From assembly GCA_012515085.1 (NCBI GenBank), contig JAAYZB010000158.1:1-16460 (forward strand): 16,460 nt of DNA, given 5' to 3'. This document shows, piece after piece, positions 1 through 6,469 of the stretch. A program made the translations under genes and the position numbers. Under the pieces are notes generated by a model. That model was not told the DNA's origin. It saw only the letters and a program-made list of their open reading frames with translations, and made no database searches. Numbering within the stretch: the stretch's first letter is position 1; every line of letters starts with the position of its first letter. This DNA is from Acholeplasmataceae bacterium (lineage in GTDB: Bacteria > Bacillota_I > Bacilli_A > Izemoplasmatales > Hujiaoplasmataceae).

Positions 1-327
1 CCCATAAGACTTTTCGCTTTGGAACGTCTTGATGATGGCTTTTGCCAGAGTCAGGCGATCCAAACGCAGATTGATGAATCCGCCTTCGGGATTGATCGAT
101 CCAATATATTGGGACACAGAACTTGAACGAATCAACTCTGTGATTTCTTGAACAACTCCGGATAACGGTCTTCCAAGACTCTTCACGATGGAAAAAACCG
201 GAACAGACAGATCCCCCATTTCCGGTCGCTTTGGTTCTTCAACCACAACCGGGATCACAAGGGAGTATCGTTCTTTCAATTGTTCCATTAATTCTTGCTG
301 GAGTGTCAGTTTCACTGTATCAATCAT
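1..327 (-). CDS. argS: Arginyl-tRNA synthetase, N-terminal part (runs off the left edge)
   Basis: The reading frame is open for 109 codons from an ATG at 325-327 to the window edge. A strong ribosome binding site (AGGAGGAG) lies 6-7 nt upstream of the ATG. The translation begins MIDTVKLTLQQELMEQLKER and contains the ArgS N-terminal (additional) domain pattern: a conserved Pro-Glu-Met-Gly-Asp-Leu-Ser stretch around residue 35, a GGFINLRL segment near residue 87, and a final SYG. The last two match the AGPGFINFxL and YG positions that precede the class I catalytic domain. The product would charge tRNA-Arg in the cytosol. The HIGH and KMSKS motifs lie outside the window, so the call rests on the N-terminal domain alone. 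The gene is 107 nt downstream of the ABC-F gene, with no convincing terminator between them. Confidence 0.8.
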   Translation of the reverse strand, partial: MIDTVKLTLQQELMEQLKERYSLVIPVVVEEPKRPEMGDLSVPVFSIVKSLGRPLSGVVQEITELIRSSSVSQYIGSINPEGGFINLRLDRLTLAKAIIKTFQSEKSYG

Positions 328-372
328 GCGAACTCCTCCTCTTCAATAATGCTGAAAACAGAAATGTTCTCC

Positions 373-386
373 GCTGGCTAGCCAGC
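373..386. repeat. 14-bp perfect palindrome in the argS leader
   Basis: GCTGGCTAGCCAGC reads the same on both strands and lies about 45 nt upstream of the argS start codon. As RNA it could form a 6-bp GC-rich stem only with a 2-nt loop, and no T-run follows, so it does not look like a terminator. It could be a protein-binding site. I found no convincing argS promoter around it. Confidence 0.4.
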
Positions 387-434
387 TATTTAAGCCCATA
401 AATGATATTCTAACATAAACGGGGAGTGTTTGGG

Positions 435-2279
435 CTAGTTTTCAATGAATCCATCCGATCTTTCCATTTGGATAAGCAATTCATTACTCTCCTGTTCGAG
501 TTCTTCAATCCGTCGCTCGGTTTGTCGATATTTTTCGTGATTTGAATAAATGTCCGGATTGAACAATTGTTGCTTCAAAAGCTGGACTTCTTTTTCGGTG
601 TGGATAAATTTTGTTTCAAGTTCTTTGTATGAAAGTTTTTTTACTGAACCTGTTTTTCTTTTTATTGAGTGGATTGGTTCCGATTTTTGTTCTGTGAGCA
701 TGGTTTTATAATCATCATAATTTCCGCTATATAGCAGCCACTGCTTTTGATCAAATGCCAATATTTTTGTGGCAACCTTATTGATGAAATAGCGATCATG
801 AGAGATGAAAAGAATCGGTCCGTTGTACTCGTTAAATACGTCTTCGATCAGCCCTTTTGTTTCGATATCCAAATGATTGGTCGGCTCATCAAGTATTAAA
901 AAATCAGGTTGTTCACACATGAGTAGTAAAAGGCGCAGGCGAACTTTTTCTCCACCCGAGAGCACCGAGATATCTTTAAAATCATCTTCCCCTGTGAAGA
1001 GAAAGCGCCCCAATAATGTTCGAATTTCCTTGATTGTTTTTTGTGGATATTGCGAATGAACACATTCAATCAATGACCCACTGGAAGGAAGATCCGAGAC
1101 TTGTTGGTCAAAATAGCCGATGCATCGGTTTTTGGGAAAATCATAAGAACCATTGAGCGGTTCCACTTCTCCTAGTAAGGTTTTAATGAACGTCGTTTTC
1201 CCAATCCCATTTGGACCGATGATGCCAATTTTTTCGGTACCTCTCATCGCAAGAGTGATGGGAAAAGCGAGTGGCCGATCATAACCGATGACGAGATTTG
1301 ATATTTCCAGAATTACAGCATCAGTCGGTCTTCTTGGAGAAAAAGCAATGCTGATATGCCGGTGATCCGATTTTGGCAGTTCTATCCGTTCGATCCGATT
1401 CAGTTTCTTAATCCGATCTTGAGCGGATTTTGCTTTAGTCGCCTTATATCGAAACCGATCGACAAAACTTTGCAGATGCGAAATTTCTTTTTGCTGACGT
1501 TGATATTGTTTCAGTAGTATATCGTAACGAGCCACTTTTTCCATCAAGTACTTGTCATAAGGTGCCGAATATTTTTCCAGATGTTCGTTATCGAATTCAT
1601 ATATTTCACGCGCGACTTTGTCAATGAAATATTTATCGTGAGTAATGACGACGACAGCCCCTTCATAGCGTTTCAAATAATCTTCCAGCCACTCGATGAT
1701 CTCGATATCCATATGATTGGTTGGCTCATCCAGCAGTAAGACATCGGGCTTTGCTAGCAAGATCTTCGCAAATGCGATCCGGGTCTTTTCGCCGCCGGAA
1801 AAACTGCCGACTTGCCGATCATAATCTGTTTTACCGAAACCAAACCGGCTTAAAATCATGTCGATGAAAGTTTGATACTCATAGCCTCCTTTGAAACGAT
1901 AAAGCTCTTCTAGGCGACCATACTCGTTCGTGAATGCATCGCTTGGATTAGCGGCCATTTTTTCCGTGATTTCTCTTAGCTTATCTCCAAGTCTTTCCAC
2001 TTCTTGAAACACAAGAAGCATTTCATCCATCAGCGTTCTAGAATCTCCGGAGAGAACTTCTTGACTCAAGTACCCAATGGTTGTATCCCCAAAAATAAAA
2101 ATATCCCCAGAATCTGGGGCTATTTCTTTTAAGATCAGTTTGAACAAGGTAGACTTGCCAACGCCATTTTTTCCAATGATTGCGACTTTGTCCGAGTCGC
2201 CCACATCAAAAGAAACATCTTGAAAAAGAAGTGTGCCGCCAAATGATTTTTTGATATTGTTCAGTCGAATGAGATTCAT
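435..2279 (-). CDS. ABC-F family ATPase (ribosome-associated, YfmR/YdiF/Uup-like)
   Basis: This is a soluble protein of about 614 residues with two ABC domains in tandem and no membrane segment, the layout of ABC-F proteins that act at the ribosomal E site. Domain 1 has Walker A GKNGVGKST (residues 36-44), signature SGGE near 161 and Walker B followed by DEPTNHMD near 184-191. Domain 2 has GPNGIGKTT near 355, SGGE near 441 and DEPTNHLD near 464-471. A charged, helical interdomain linker near 245-305, containing FVDRFRYKATKAKSAQDRIK, corresponds to the P-site tRNA interaction arm. The C-terminal 70 residues are predicted coiled coil. An ATG eight codons further upstream (2303) is in frame, but I chose 2279 because AAAGGAG sits 7 nt before it. 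It has its own promoter. The subfamily and any role in antibiotic protection cannot be decided from sequence alone. Confidence 0.88.
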   Translation of the reverse strand: MNLIRLNNIKKSFGGTLLFQDVSFDVGDSDKVAIIGKNGVGKSTLFKLILKEIAPDSGDIFIFGDTTIGYLSQEVLSGDSRTLMDEMLLVFQEVERLGDKLREITEKMAANPSDAFTNEYGRLEELYRFKGGYEYQTFIDMILSRFGFGKTDYDRQVGSFSGGEKTRIAFAKILLAKPDVLLLDEPTNHMDIEIIEWLEDYLKRYEGAVVVITHDKYFIDKVAREIYEFDNEHLEKYSAPYDKYLMEKVARYDILLKQYQRQQKEISHLQSFVDRFRYKATKAKSAQDRIKKLNRIERIELPKSDHRHISIAFSPRRPTDAVILEISNLVIGYDRPLAFPITLAMRGTEKIGIIGPNGIGKTTFIKTLLGEVEPLNGSYDFPKNRCIGYFDQQVSDLPSSGSLIECVHSQYPQKTIKEIRTLLGRFLFTGEDDFKDISVLSGGEKVRLRLLLLMCEQPDFLILDEPTNHLDIETKGLIEDVFNEYNGPILFISHDRYFINKVATKILAFDQKQWLLYSGNYDDYKTMLTEQKSEPIHSIKRKTGSVKKLSYKELETKFIHTEKEVQLLKQQLFNPDIYSNHEKYRQTERRIEELEQESNELLIQMERSDGFIEN

Positions 2280-2333
2280 GTGCACACTCCTTTCCTTGGG
2301 CATTATTTTGATTAATCATCAAACCCGATGAAT

Positions 2334-2362
2334 ATTTTATCACTGAATGAAAGGGGAATCAA
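2334..2362 (-). promoter_or_regulatory. Sigma-A-type promoter for the ABC-F gene
   Basis: Read on the minus strand, a -35 box TTGATT (2357-2362) and a -10 box TAAAAT (2334-2339) are separated by exactly 17 nt. The predicted transcript start is about 50 nt upstream of the ABC-F ATG. The promoter lies just after the stop codon of the small membrane protein gene, so the ABC-F gene can be transcribed separately from that unit. Confidence 0.6.
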
Positions 2363-2378
2363 CCCTAATTTTATGTTT

Positions 2379-2681
2379 TTATTGTGTTGTCAAAGTTGGG
2401 AAAAAGGACAAAACCGCCGCAATCGTGAAATAGAGCCCAATTAATGATAACAACACCCCAATGACGCGAGCAACCATAATTTCTTGTTTTCTCGGCGGCG
2501 CTACCTGGTGGTATTTGGCTTTTTGGATCCCTTGGATCACCCTTACGCTTCGAAATAAAAAGCGAAGTCCGAGAAAGAGAAAAGCCAGGCCAATCAAGAT
2601 GCCCAGTATTTTCATCAATGTATCTCCAGTAGCAGAAGGTGTTTCTGCCAAGAAAAACATATTATAATTTTCGATCAGCAT
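2379..2681 (-). CDS. Small two-TM membrane protein, function unknown
   Basis: This 100-residue protein has two hydrophobic segments, about residues 22-44 and 70-93, joined by a basic loop (RSVRVIQGIQKAKYHQVAPP). That loop suggests a hairpin with the connection and both ends on predictable sides of the membrane. The start ATG is preceded by GAGGTGG. The gene begins 18 nt after the stop of the E2-like gene and has no promoter of its own that I can see, so the two are probably co-transcribed. I do not recognise the family. The only functional clue is the pairing with the E2-like protein, and that may be accidental. Confidence 0.7.
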   Translation of the reverse strand: MLIENYNMFFLAETPSATGDTLMKILGILIGLAFLFLGLRFLFRSVRVIQGIQKAKYHQVAPPRKQEIMVARVIGVLLSLIGLYFTIAAVLSFFPTLTTQ

Positions 2682-2699
2682 TTCCCACCTCAGGGTTCT

Positions 2700-3566
2700 T
2701 TAGTCTATATCGGGAACAAGTTCTTCTAGTCGATTCTCCAGCGATTCTGGATTTTCCATCAAACGCTTGAAAAACTTCAAAGAATTACTGTTATAAAGTC
2801 CATCGGTGATGCGTTCATCGATGACCAGTCCGGCTTTCATAATTTTGGCGATACCAATTTTTTCAGTTTCAGCATCGACAACGATGGGTTGATATTTTTC
2901 CTTTCCCATCGAGACGAACAAGGATGTGGTACCAAAATTATATATATGATGATATACATAATCCATTTTGATAGATTTCATATTGGTAATAAAAACCGAT
3001 GTATGGAATGGACTTACGTTGATCAACGCTTTTGGCAATATGCCGTGCTTATCCATCCATTTTAAGAAACCGACCATGAGCTTGATTAAAAAATTCGGCA
3101 CCCTTGTCAAAAACTTTGCCGTTTTGTCGGTGTTGTTATAGGCTTGAGTGGTGGCGTTCTCAGCCACCGCTTTGTCGATAATATCTTTCACTTCATAGAT
3201 GTTCTCTTTACCATCGAAGGTGAGCTTGATTGTGGTTTCCTCAGCGGTATCCAATAATGCTTTTTTTACAGCAATCGATATTTGAATATTGTTTCTTCGG
3301 AAAAAGCGTCCGTTCATGACAAAACGGTTGAGTCGGGGTCTCAAGGCTAAAAGCCGAACGGTGGCCGCAACCACAATATGCATGTAATTGAGGCGAATAT
3401 TGTTTTCGTGTCTCTTAGCGAAGATATAATCATCCATGCCTTTGCAATTGATCTCATATAAAGACATTACTTGAGCATCATTTCGATCCCACATGATATG
3501 AGGTGTCAATTTCATGAAAGGATCCATTGTTTTGATTTTCTTGCCATCGCTGCGAAATCCGAACAT
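2700..3566 (-). CDS. Standalone 2-oxoacid dehydrogenase E2-like (acyltransferase-fold) protein
   Basis: The 288-residue protein resembles the catalytic domain of dihydrolipoamide acyltransferases (E2, chloramphenicol-acetyltransferase fold). Features are an N-terminal region ending in long helices (YMHIVVAATVRLLALRPRLN), a central SIAVKK strand, the ITNMKSIKMDYVYHHIYNFG region matching the E2 core, and a C-terminal DERITDG near 250-256. There is no lipoyl domain, no peripheral subunit-binding domain, and no E1 or E3 gene nearby, so it is not part of a classical complex here. The usual catalytic motif is DHRxxDG; this protein has Glu251 where the active-site His is expected, so its chemistry is uncertain. 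The start is supported by AAGGAG 5 nt upstream. It is the first gene of a two-gene unit and is divergent from the PAP2 gene. Confidence 0.75.
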   Translation of the reverse strand: MFGFRSDGKKIKTMDPFMKLTPHIMWDRNDAQVMSLYEINCKGMDDYIFAKRHENNIRLNYMHIVVAATVRLLALRPRLNRFVMNGRFFRRNNIQISIAVKKALLDTAEETTIKLTFDGKENIYEVKDIIDKAVAENATTQAYNNTDKTAKFLTRVPNFLIKLMVGFLKWMDKHGILPKALINVSPFHTSVFITNMKSIKMDYVYHHIYNFGTTSLFVSMGKEKYQPIVVDAETEKIGIAKIMKAGLVIDERITDGLYNSNSLKFFKRLMENPESLENRLEELVPDID

Positions 3567-3598
3567 ATTTACTCCTTCTTTCCATTCGAATTAGATTG

Positions 3599-3627
3599 AT
3601 TTTATCACAGTTAGTCCTTCGATTCAA
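3599..3627 (-). promoter_or_regulatory. Sigma-A-type promoter for the E2-like/membrane-protein unit
   Basis: On the minus strand, TTGAAT (3622-3627) and TAAAAT (3599-3604) are separated by 17 nt. The start codon of the E2-like gene is about 33 nt downstream of the -10 box. Confidence 0.65.
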
Positions 3628-3648
3628 GATTAAATAGCCATTTGCGGA

Positions 3649-3661
3649 AAACTGCCAGTTT
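3649..3661. promoter_or_regulatory. Candidate operator: 6-1-6 palindrome between divergent promoters
   Basis: AAACTG-C-CAGTTT is a perfect inverted repeat with a 1-nt centre. It lies 3 nt upstream of the -35 box of the rightward promoter and 21 nt upstream of the -35 box of the leftward one. That is a position from which one regulator could control both transcripts. No regulator gene is visible nearby. Confidence 0.4.
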
Positions 3662-3664
3662 GTG

Positions 3665-3693
3665 TTGTCTTTTGTTTGTAACCTTGTTATAAT
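3665..3693 (+). promoter_or_regulatory. Sigma-A-type promoter for the PAP2-family gene
   Basis: TTGTCT (3665-3670) and a consensus TATAAT (3688-3693) are separated by 17 nt. The ATG of the downstream gene is 31 nt after the -10 box, with GAGGTAAC as its ribosome binding site. Confidence 0.7.
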
Positions 3694-3724
3694 TGACCTA
3701 ACTGAAAAAATGTCGAGGTAACAA

Positions 3725-4465
3725 ATGAACAAGAAACGAATTACCTATGCACTGATTCCCTTTGCTGTCGTTGGAATCATGTTGTTCATCACCTATTTTG
3801 GAAATCAATGGTACGCAGAGTCCGCTGGCATCATCGGTACCGATCTTTCTGTAATCTTTCTGAAATTTAACCAATGGGTCCCCTTCATTCCAGAAACAGT
3901 ATACATCTACGTCATTGCCTATCCCTTTTGGATTTTTTCTTTCTTCTATGTTGCCTATTATTCAAAAAAGGGATTATATACGCTCATGGTCCTAATTCTC
4001 ATCACGTTTACCGTATGTGGGCTGTGGTATTTATTCGCCCAAACGGATGTCCAGTCGTGGCGTGAAACATCCGGTCTATTTGATCGCGATCCCGCATCGT
4101 TCAACTTGACCGAGAAACTTGTTTGGATGATTTACAACTCCGCTGGTCCTCGAAACGCCAACCCGTCCATGCATTGTTTGATGAGCTGGTTATCCATCAT
4201 CGGCGCAAGGATCGTTAAAGATATGCCCAAACCGGGGAAAATCATGATTTGGGTCATCGGGATCGCCATCTGCATCTCCACACAGACCATGAAACAGCAC
4301 TATATCATCGATCTCATTACCGGCATTATCTTGGGTGAAGCCACTTATTGGCTGATAATCAAAACACCCTTGGCTCGTTGGGTTGAAAGATTCTTTACAC
4401 GAATCAACCAGAAAGTGAAGCTCGACTGGAATGGTGACACCACTTCCTCAAATAAAAACGAATAA
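3725..4465 (+). CDS. PAP2 superfamily membrane protein, Aur1/PAP2_3-like
   Basis: This 246-residue integral membrane protein has about six hydrophobic segments. It carries the two C-terminal PAP2 signatures: N-P-S-M-H at 146-150, with the conserved His150, and Q-H-Y-I-I-D-L at 191-197, with His192 and Asp196. The N-terminal KxxxxxxRP motif of classical PAP2 phosphatases is not evident. That pattern is typical of the branch that includes inositol-phosphorylceramide-synthase-like enzymes. The expected activity is phosphate-ester hydrolysis or head-group transfer on a membrane lipid, at the outer face of the cytoplasmic membrane; the substrate is unknown. The C-terminal tail (about residues 215-246) is hydrophilic. 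The start is supported by GAGGTAAC 4-5 nt upstream and a strong promoter. A terminator follows immediately after the stop, so it is monocistronic, and it is divergent from the E2-like gene. Confidence 0.82.
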   Translation: MNKKRITYALIPFAVVGIMLFITYFGNQWYAESAGIIGTDLSVIFLKFNQWVPFIPETVYIYVIAYPFWIFSFFYVAYYSKKGLYTLMVLILITFTVCGLWYLFAQTDVQSWRETSGLFDRDPASFNLTEKLVWMIYNSAGPRNANPSMHCLMSWLSIIGARIVKDMPKPGKIMIWVIGIAICISTQTMKQHYIIDLITGIILGEATYWLIIKTPLARWVERFFTRINQKVKLDWNGDTTSSNKNE

Positions 4466-4498
4466 AAAAGCGATTCGAACAAAACCCGAATCGCTTTT
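4466..4498. terminator. Bidirectional rho-independent terminator between the PAP2 gene and pyk
   Basis: A perfect 12-bp stem is formed by AAAAGCGATTCG (4466-4477) and CGAATCGCTTTT (4487-4498) around a 9-nt loop. A-runs and T-runs on both sides let it serve the rightward PAP2 gene and the leftward pyk gene, which converge here. Confidence 0.85.
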
Positions 4499-4510
4499 CT
4501 TTTAATTTAA

Positions 4511-5929
4511 TTAAGGAATATCGATGATTCTCATGGTATTCGTCGATCCGTGAGCTTGACTCCAACCGGAGGTGATGATCAACGTGTCCGTGCTTTTAAA
4601 GCCAAATTCTTTCGCGACCTCGATGGCGTTCTGATCATACAGCCGATAATCAGTCACATTTTTTCTCAAGGTGGCGAAAACGCCCCAGTAATAGGACAAT
4701 CTTCGACAGGTCTCAACGCTATCGGTGATTGCGATGATTGGAACTCCCGGACGAAACTTGCACATGCGTTTGGCGGTGCCACCGGTTTCAGTGAAGGCGA
4801 TGATCACTTGGGCCTTTGGCAAGGAAAGCACCGTTTGACTAACCGCAATTCCAATCGCGTCATTGATGGTCTTCATGCTGGATTTGATTGACCGCTGCAA
4901 CCGTTCTTCATAGGGAATAATGTCTTCAATGGCTTTTGCAATCGTACACATCGTCAAAACGGATTCAATTGGATATTCTCCAGCAGCTGTTTCTCCTGAC
5001 AACATGATGGCATCGGATCCATCCAAAATGGCATTGGCCACATCCGATGCTTCCGCCCGTGTTGGCCGAGGCGATGAAATCATGGATTCTAACATATGTG
5101 TTGCGGTAATGACGGGTTTCCCGAATTCATTGGCGCGTTGAATCAGTTTTTTTTGATAAATGGGCACAAGTTGCGTCGACACTTCCACACCAAGGTCGCC
5201 TCTGGCAACCATAATGCCATCTGATGCTTCCAAAATTTCATCAAGGTTGTCGACGCCTTCCTGATTCTCAATTTTGGCAATGATTTCAATGCCCTCTGCG
5301 CCTTCATTTTTTATTAGTTCTCGGATAGACAGAATATCTTTCTGACTTCTTACAAACGACAGGGCGATGAGATCCACGTTATTTTTCACCGCAAACCGAA
5401 GATCAGTTTTATCTTTCTCTGATAAAAAAGGCATTGATAAGTGGACATTTGGCGCATTGACGCCTTTTCGGCTTTTGATCACTCCGGAATTGGTGATTTG
5501 ACAGGTGAAGGCATCCTTTTCGATTGCTTCCACATTTAATCGCATTTTCCCATCATCAATCAACAAATAGTCGCCGACGCGAATATCATCGAATAATTCG
5601 TTACAGGAGATATGAAATTGATGATTATCACCAATTATATTTTCCTTAACGATTTTAACTTGATCGCCTTTTTTAAAAAAAGCCTGTTGGTTTATAAACA
5701 TGCCGGTTCGGATTTCCGGCCCTTTCGTATCCACCATGATCCCGATATGCCGATGAAGCCGTTCACTGACCGAGCGTATCATTTGAATTCGTCGCAAATG
5801 TTCTTCTTCGGTTCCGTGAGAAAAGTTCAAGCGACTTACATTCATGCCGGCTAAAATCAACTTTTCTATCATCTCTTCAGAATCGGTTGCTGGACCGATG
5901 GTGCAGACAATCTTGGTTTTACGTTTCAT
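4511..5929 (-). CDS. pyk: Pyruvate kinase
   Basis: The enzyme converts phosphoenolpyruvate and ADP to pyruvate and ATP in the last step of glycolysis. The 472-residue sequence carries the expected motifs in order: IGPATDS at 11-17, RLNFSHG at 33-39, DTKGPEIRTG at 67-76, IIAKIENQEG with catalytic Lys219, the metal-binding ARGDLG near 242-247, and ATHMLESMISSPRPTRAEASD near 276-296. The C-terminal allosteric domain is present. The protein lacks the extra PEP-utilizer domain found at the C terminus of the roughly 585-residue Bacillus enzyme, so it has the common shorter length. GGGAGGGGAC precedes the ATG. It is transcribed alone, bounded by terminators on both sides. Confidence 0.97.
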   Translation of the reverse strand: MKRKTKIVCTIGPATDSEEMIEKLILAGMNVSRLNFSHGTEEEHLRRIQMIRSVSERLHRHIGIMVDTKGPEIRTGMFINQQAFFKKGDQVKIVKENIIGDNHQFHISCNELFDDIRVGDYLLIDDGKMRLNVEAIEKDAFTCQITNSGVIKSRKGVNAPNVHLSMPFLSEKDKTDLRFAVKNNVDLIALSFVRSQKDILSIRELIKNEGAEGIEIIAKIENQEGVDNLDEILEASDGIMVARGDLGVEVSTQLVPIYQKKLIQRANEFGKPVITATHMLESMISSPRPTRAEASDVANAILDGSDAIMLSGETAAGEYPIESVLTMCTIAKAIEDIIPYEERLQRSIKSSMKTINDAIGIAVSQTVLSLPKAQVIIAFTETGGTAKRMCKFRPGVPIIAITDSVETCRRLSYYWGVFATLRKNVTDYRLYDQNAIEVAKEFGFKSTDTLIITSGWSQAHGSTNTMRIIDIP

Positions 5930-5964
5930 AATGTCCCCTCCCGGGTCTTTGACATTTCGTCTTT

Positions 5965-5993
5965 ATTATACAGGATAAATAGACAAATTGCAC
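5965..5993 (-). promoter_or_regulatory. Probable pyk promoter
   Basis: A perfect TATAAT (5965-5970, minus strand) lies 35 nt upstream of the pyk ATG. The -35 position with 17-nt spacing reads GTGCAA, which is poor and coincides with an 8-bp GCACGTGC palindrome at 5990-5997. A weak -35 overlapped by a palindrome could mean activator or repressor control, but this is inference. Confidence 0.45.
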
Positions 5994-5998
5994 GTGCC

Positions 5999-6028
5999 AA
6001 AAAAAAGTCCGAGGATGATCCTGGACTT
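5999..6028 (-). terminator. Rho-independent terminator of the LiaF-like gene
   Basis: On the minus strand, AAGTCCAGGA pairs with TCCTCGGACTT (one bulged C) around a 3-nt loop, followed by a run of eight T. It lies 10 nt after the stop codon of the upstream membrane protein gene and insulates pyk. Confidence 0.8.
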
Positions 6029-6037
6029 AATAATCGA

Positions 6038-6340
6038 TTAGTTTTTTTTATTTAGGACCAAGACGATTCCAAACAGGATCAAAACCGATGGAACAAAAAA
6101 TCCCCGGATATTCCAACCACGCTCTTCCAGAAGGAAGAACACGCCGATTGCGAGCAAAATCGCATTACCGACATTTACACCGTTCTTGCCCATTGACAGG
6201 ATGGCGGGTATAATCAGAAACAAGGTCCACCAACCGGTAAACAACGGTGAAAATTCGAGTATCTCCAGTTTGTCAAGCAAAAAGAAAACACCAAATATCA
6301 CAAGCAATATTCCGACGACCCGTCTTGTATTTAGATTCAT
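6038..6340 (-). CDS. Small four-TM membrane protein, LiaF N-terminal/DUF5668-like
   Basis: The 100-residue protein is almost entirely hydrophobic, with four predicted short membrane segments near residues 6-24, 36-50, 57-72 and 81-97. The two halves resemble each other: GVFFLLDKLEI (17-27) and GVFFLLEERGW (66-76). This looks like an internal duplication of a two-TM unit. The repeated pattern is that of the transmembrane region of LiaF-type and DUF5668 proteins, which are linked to cell-envelope stress sensing in Bacillota; there is no C-terminal LiaF domain. AAAGGGG lies about 10 nt upstream of the ATG. The gene has its own promoter, an overlapping palindrome and a terminator, so it is a regulated single-gene unit. 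The function is unknown. Confidence 0.7.
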   Translation of the reverse strand: MNLNTRRVVGILLVIFGVFFLLDKLEILEFSPLFTGWWTLFLIIPAILSMGKNGVNVGNAILLAIGVFFLLEERGWNIRGFFVPSVLILFGIVLVLNKKN

Positions 6341-6362
6341 TCACATACACCCCTTTATTGTG

Positions 6363-6375
6363 ACCATGTCATGGT
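6363..6375. promoter_or_regulatory. Candidate operator: 6-1-6 palindrome upstream of the LiaF-like gene
   Basis: ACCATG-T-CATGGT is a perfect inverted repeat. It sits 2 nt downstream of the predicted -10 box, so it would cover the transcription start, which is a typical repressor position. It lies about 20 nt before the start codon. Confidence 0.45.
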
Positions 6376-6377
6376 AA

Positions 6378-6405
6378 TTTTTAGGCTACCAATAGATTAG
6401 ACCAA
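6378..6405 (-). promoter_or_regulatory. Possible promoter of the LiaF-like gene
   Basis: On the minus strand, TTGGTC (6400-6405) and TAAAAA (6378-6383) are 16 nt apart. Both boxes are imperfect. The position, just upstream of the palindrome and gene, supports the call. Confidence 0.4.
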
Positions 6406-6469
6406 TCCTTTTATCGATCCTGAACCCTCTTGAAAAATGATTCGCCCAATCCAATCTTCGAAATCGATC

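Noticed and set aside
2280..2303. N-terminal extension of the ABC-F protein (eight extra codons from an upstream ATG)
   Set aside because: The strong AAAGGAG signal lies inside this stretch and is properly spaced for the second ATG, so the extension is untranslated leader.
4550..5854. Several plus-strand frames inside pyk
   Set aside because: They are antisense to an intact pyruvate kinase and lack ribosome binding sites.
6410..6469. Weak hairpin downstream of the GH65 gene as a terminator
   Set aside because: The best stem (GATT/AATC, followed by ATTTTT) is only 4 bp; not strong enough to call.
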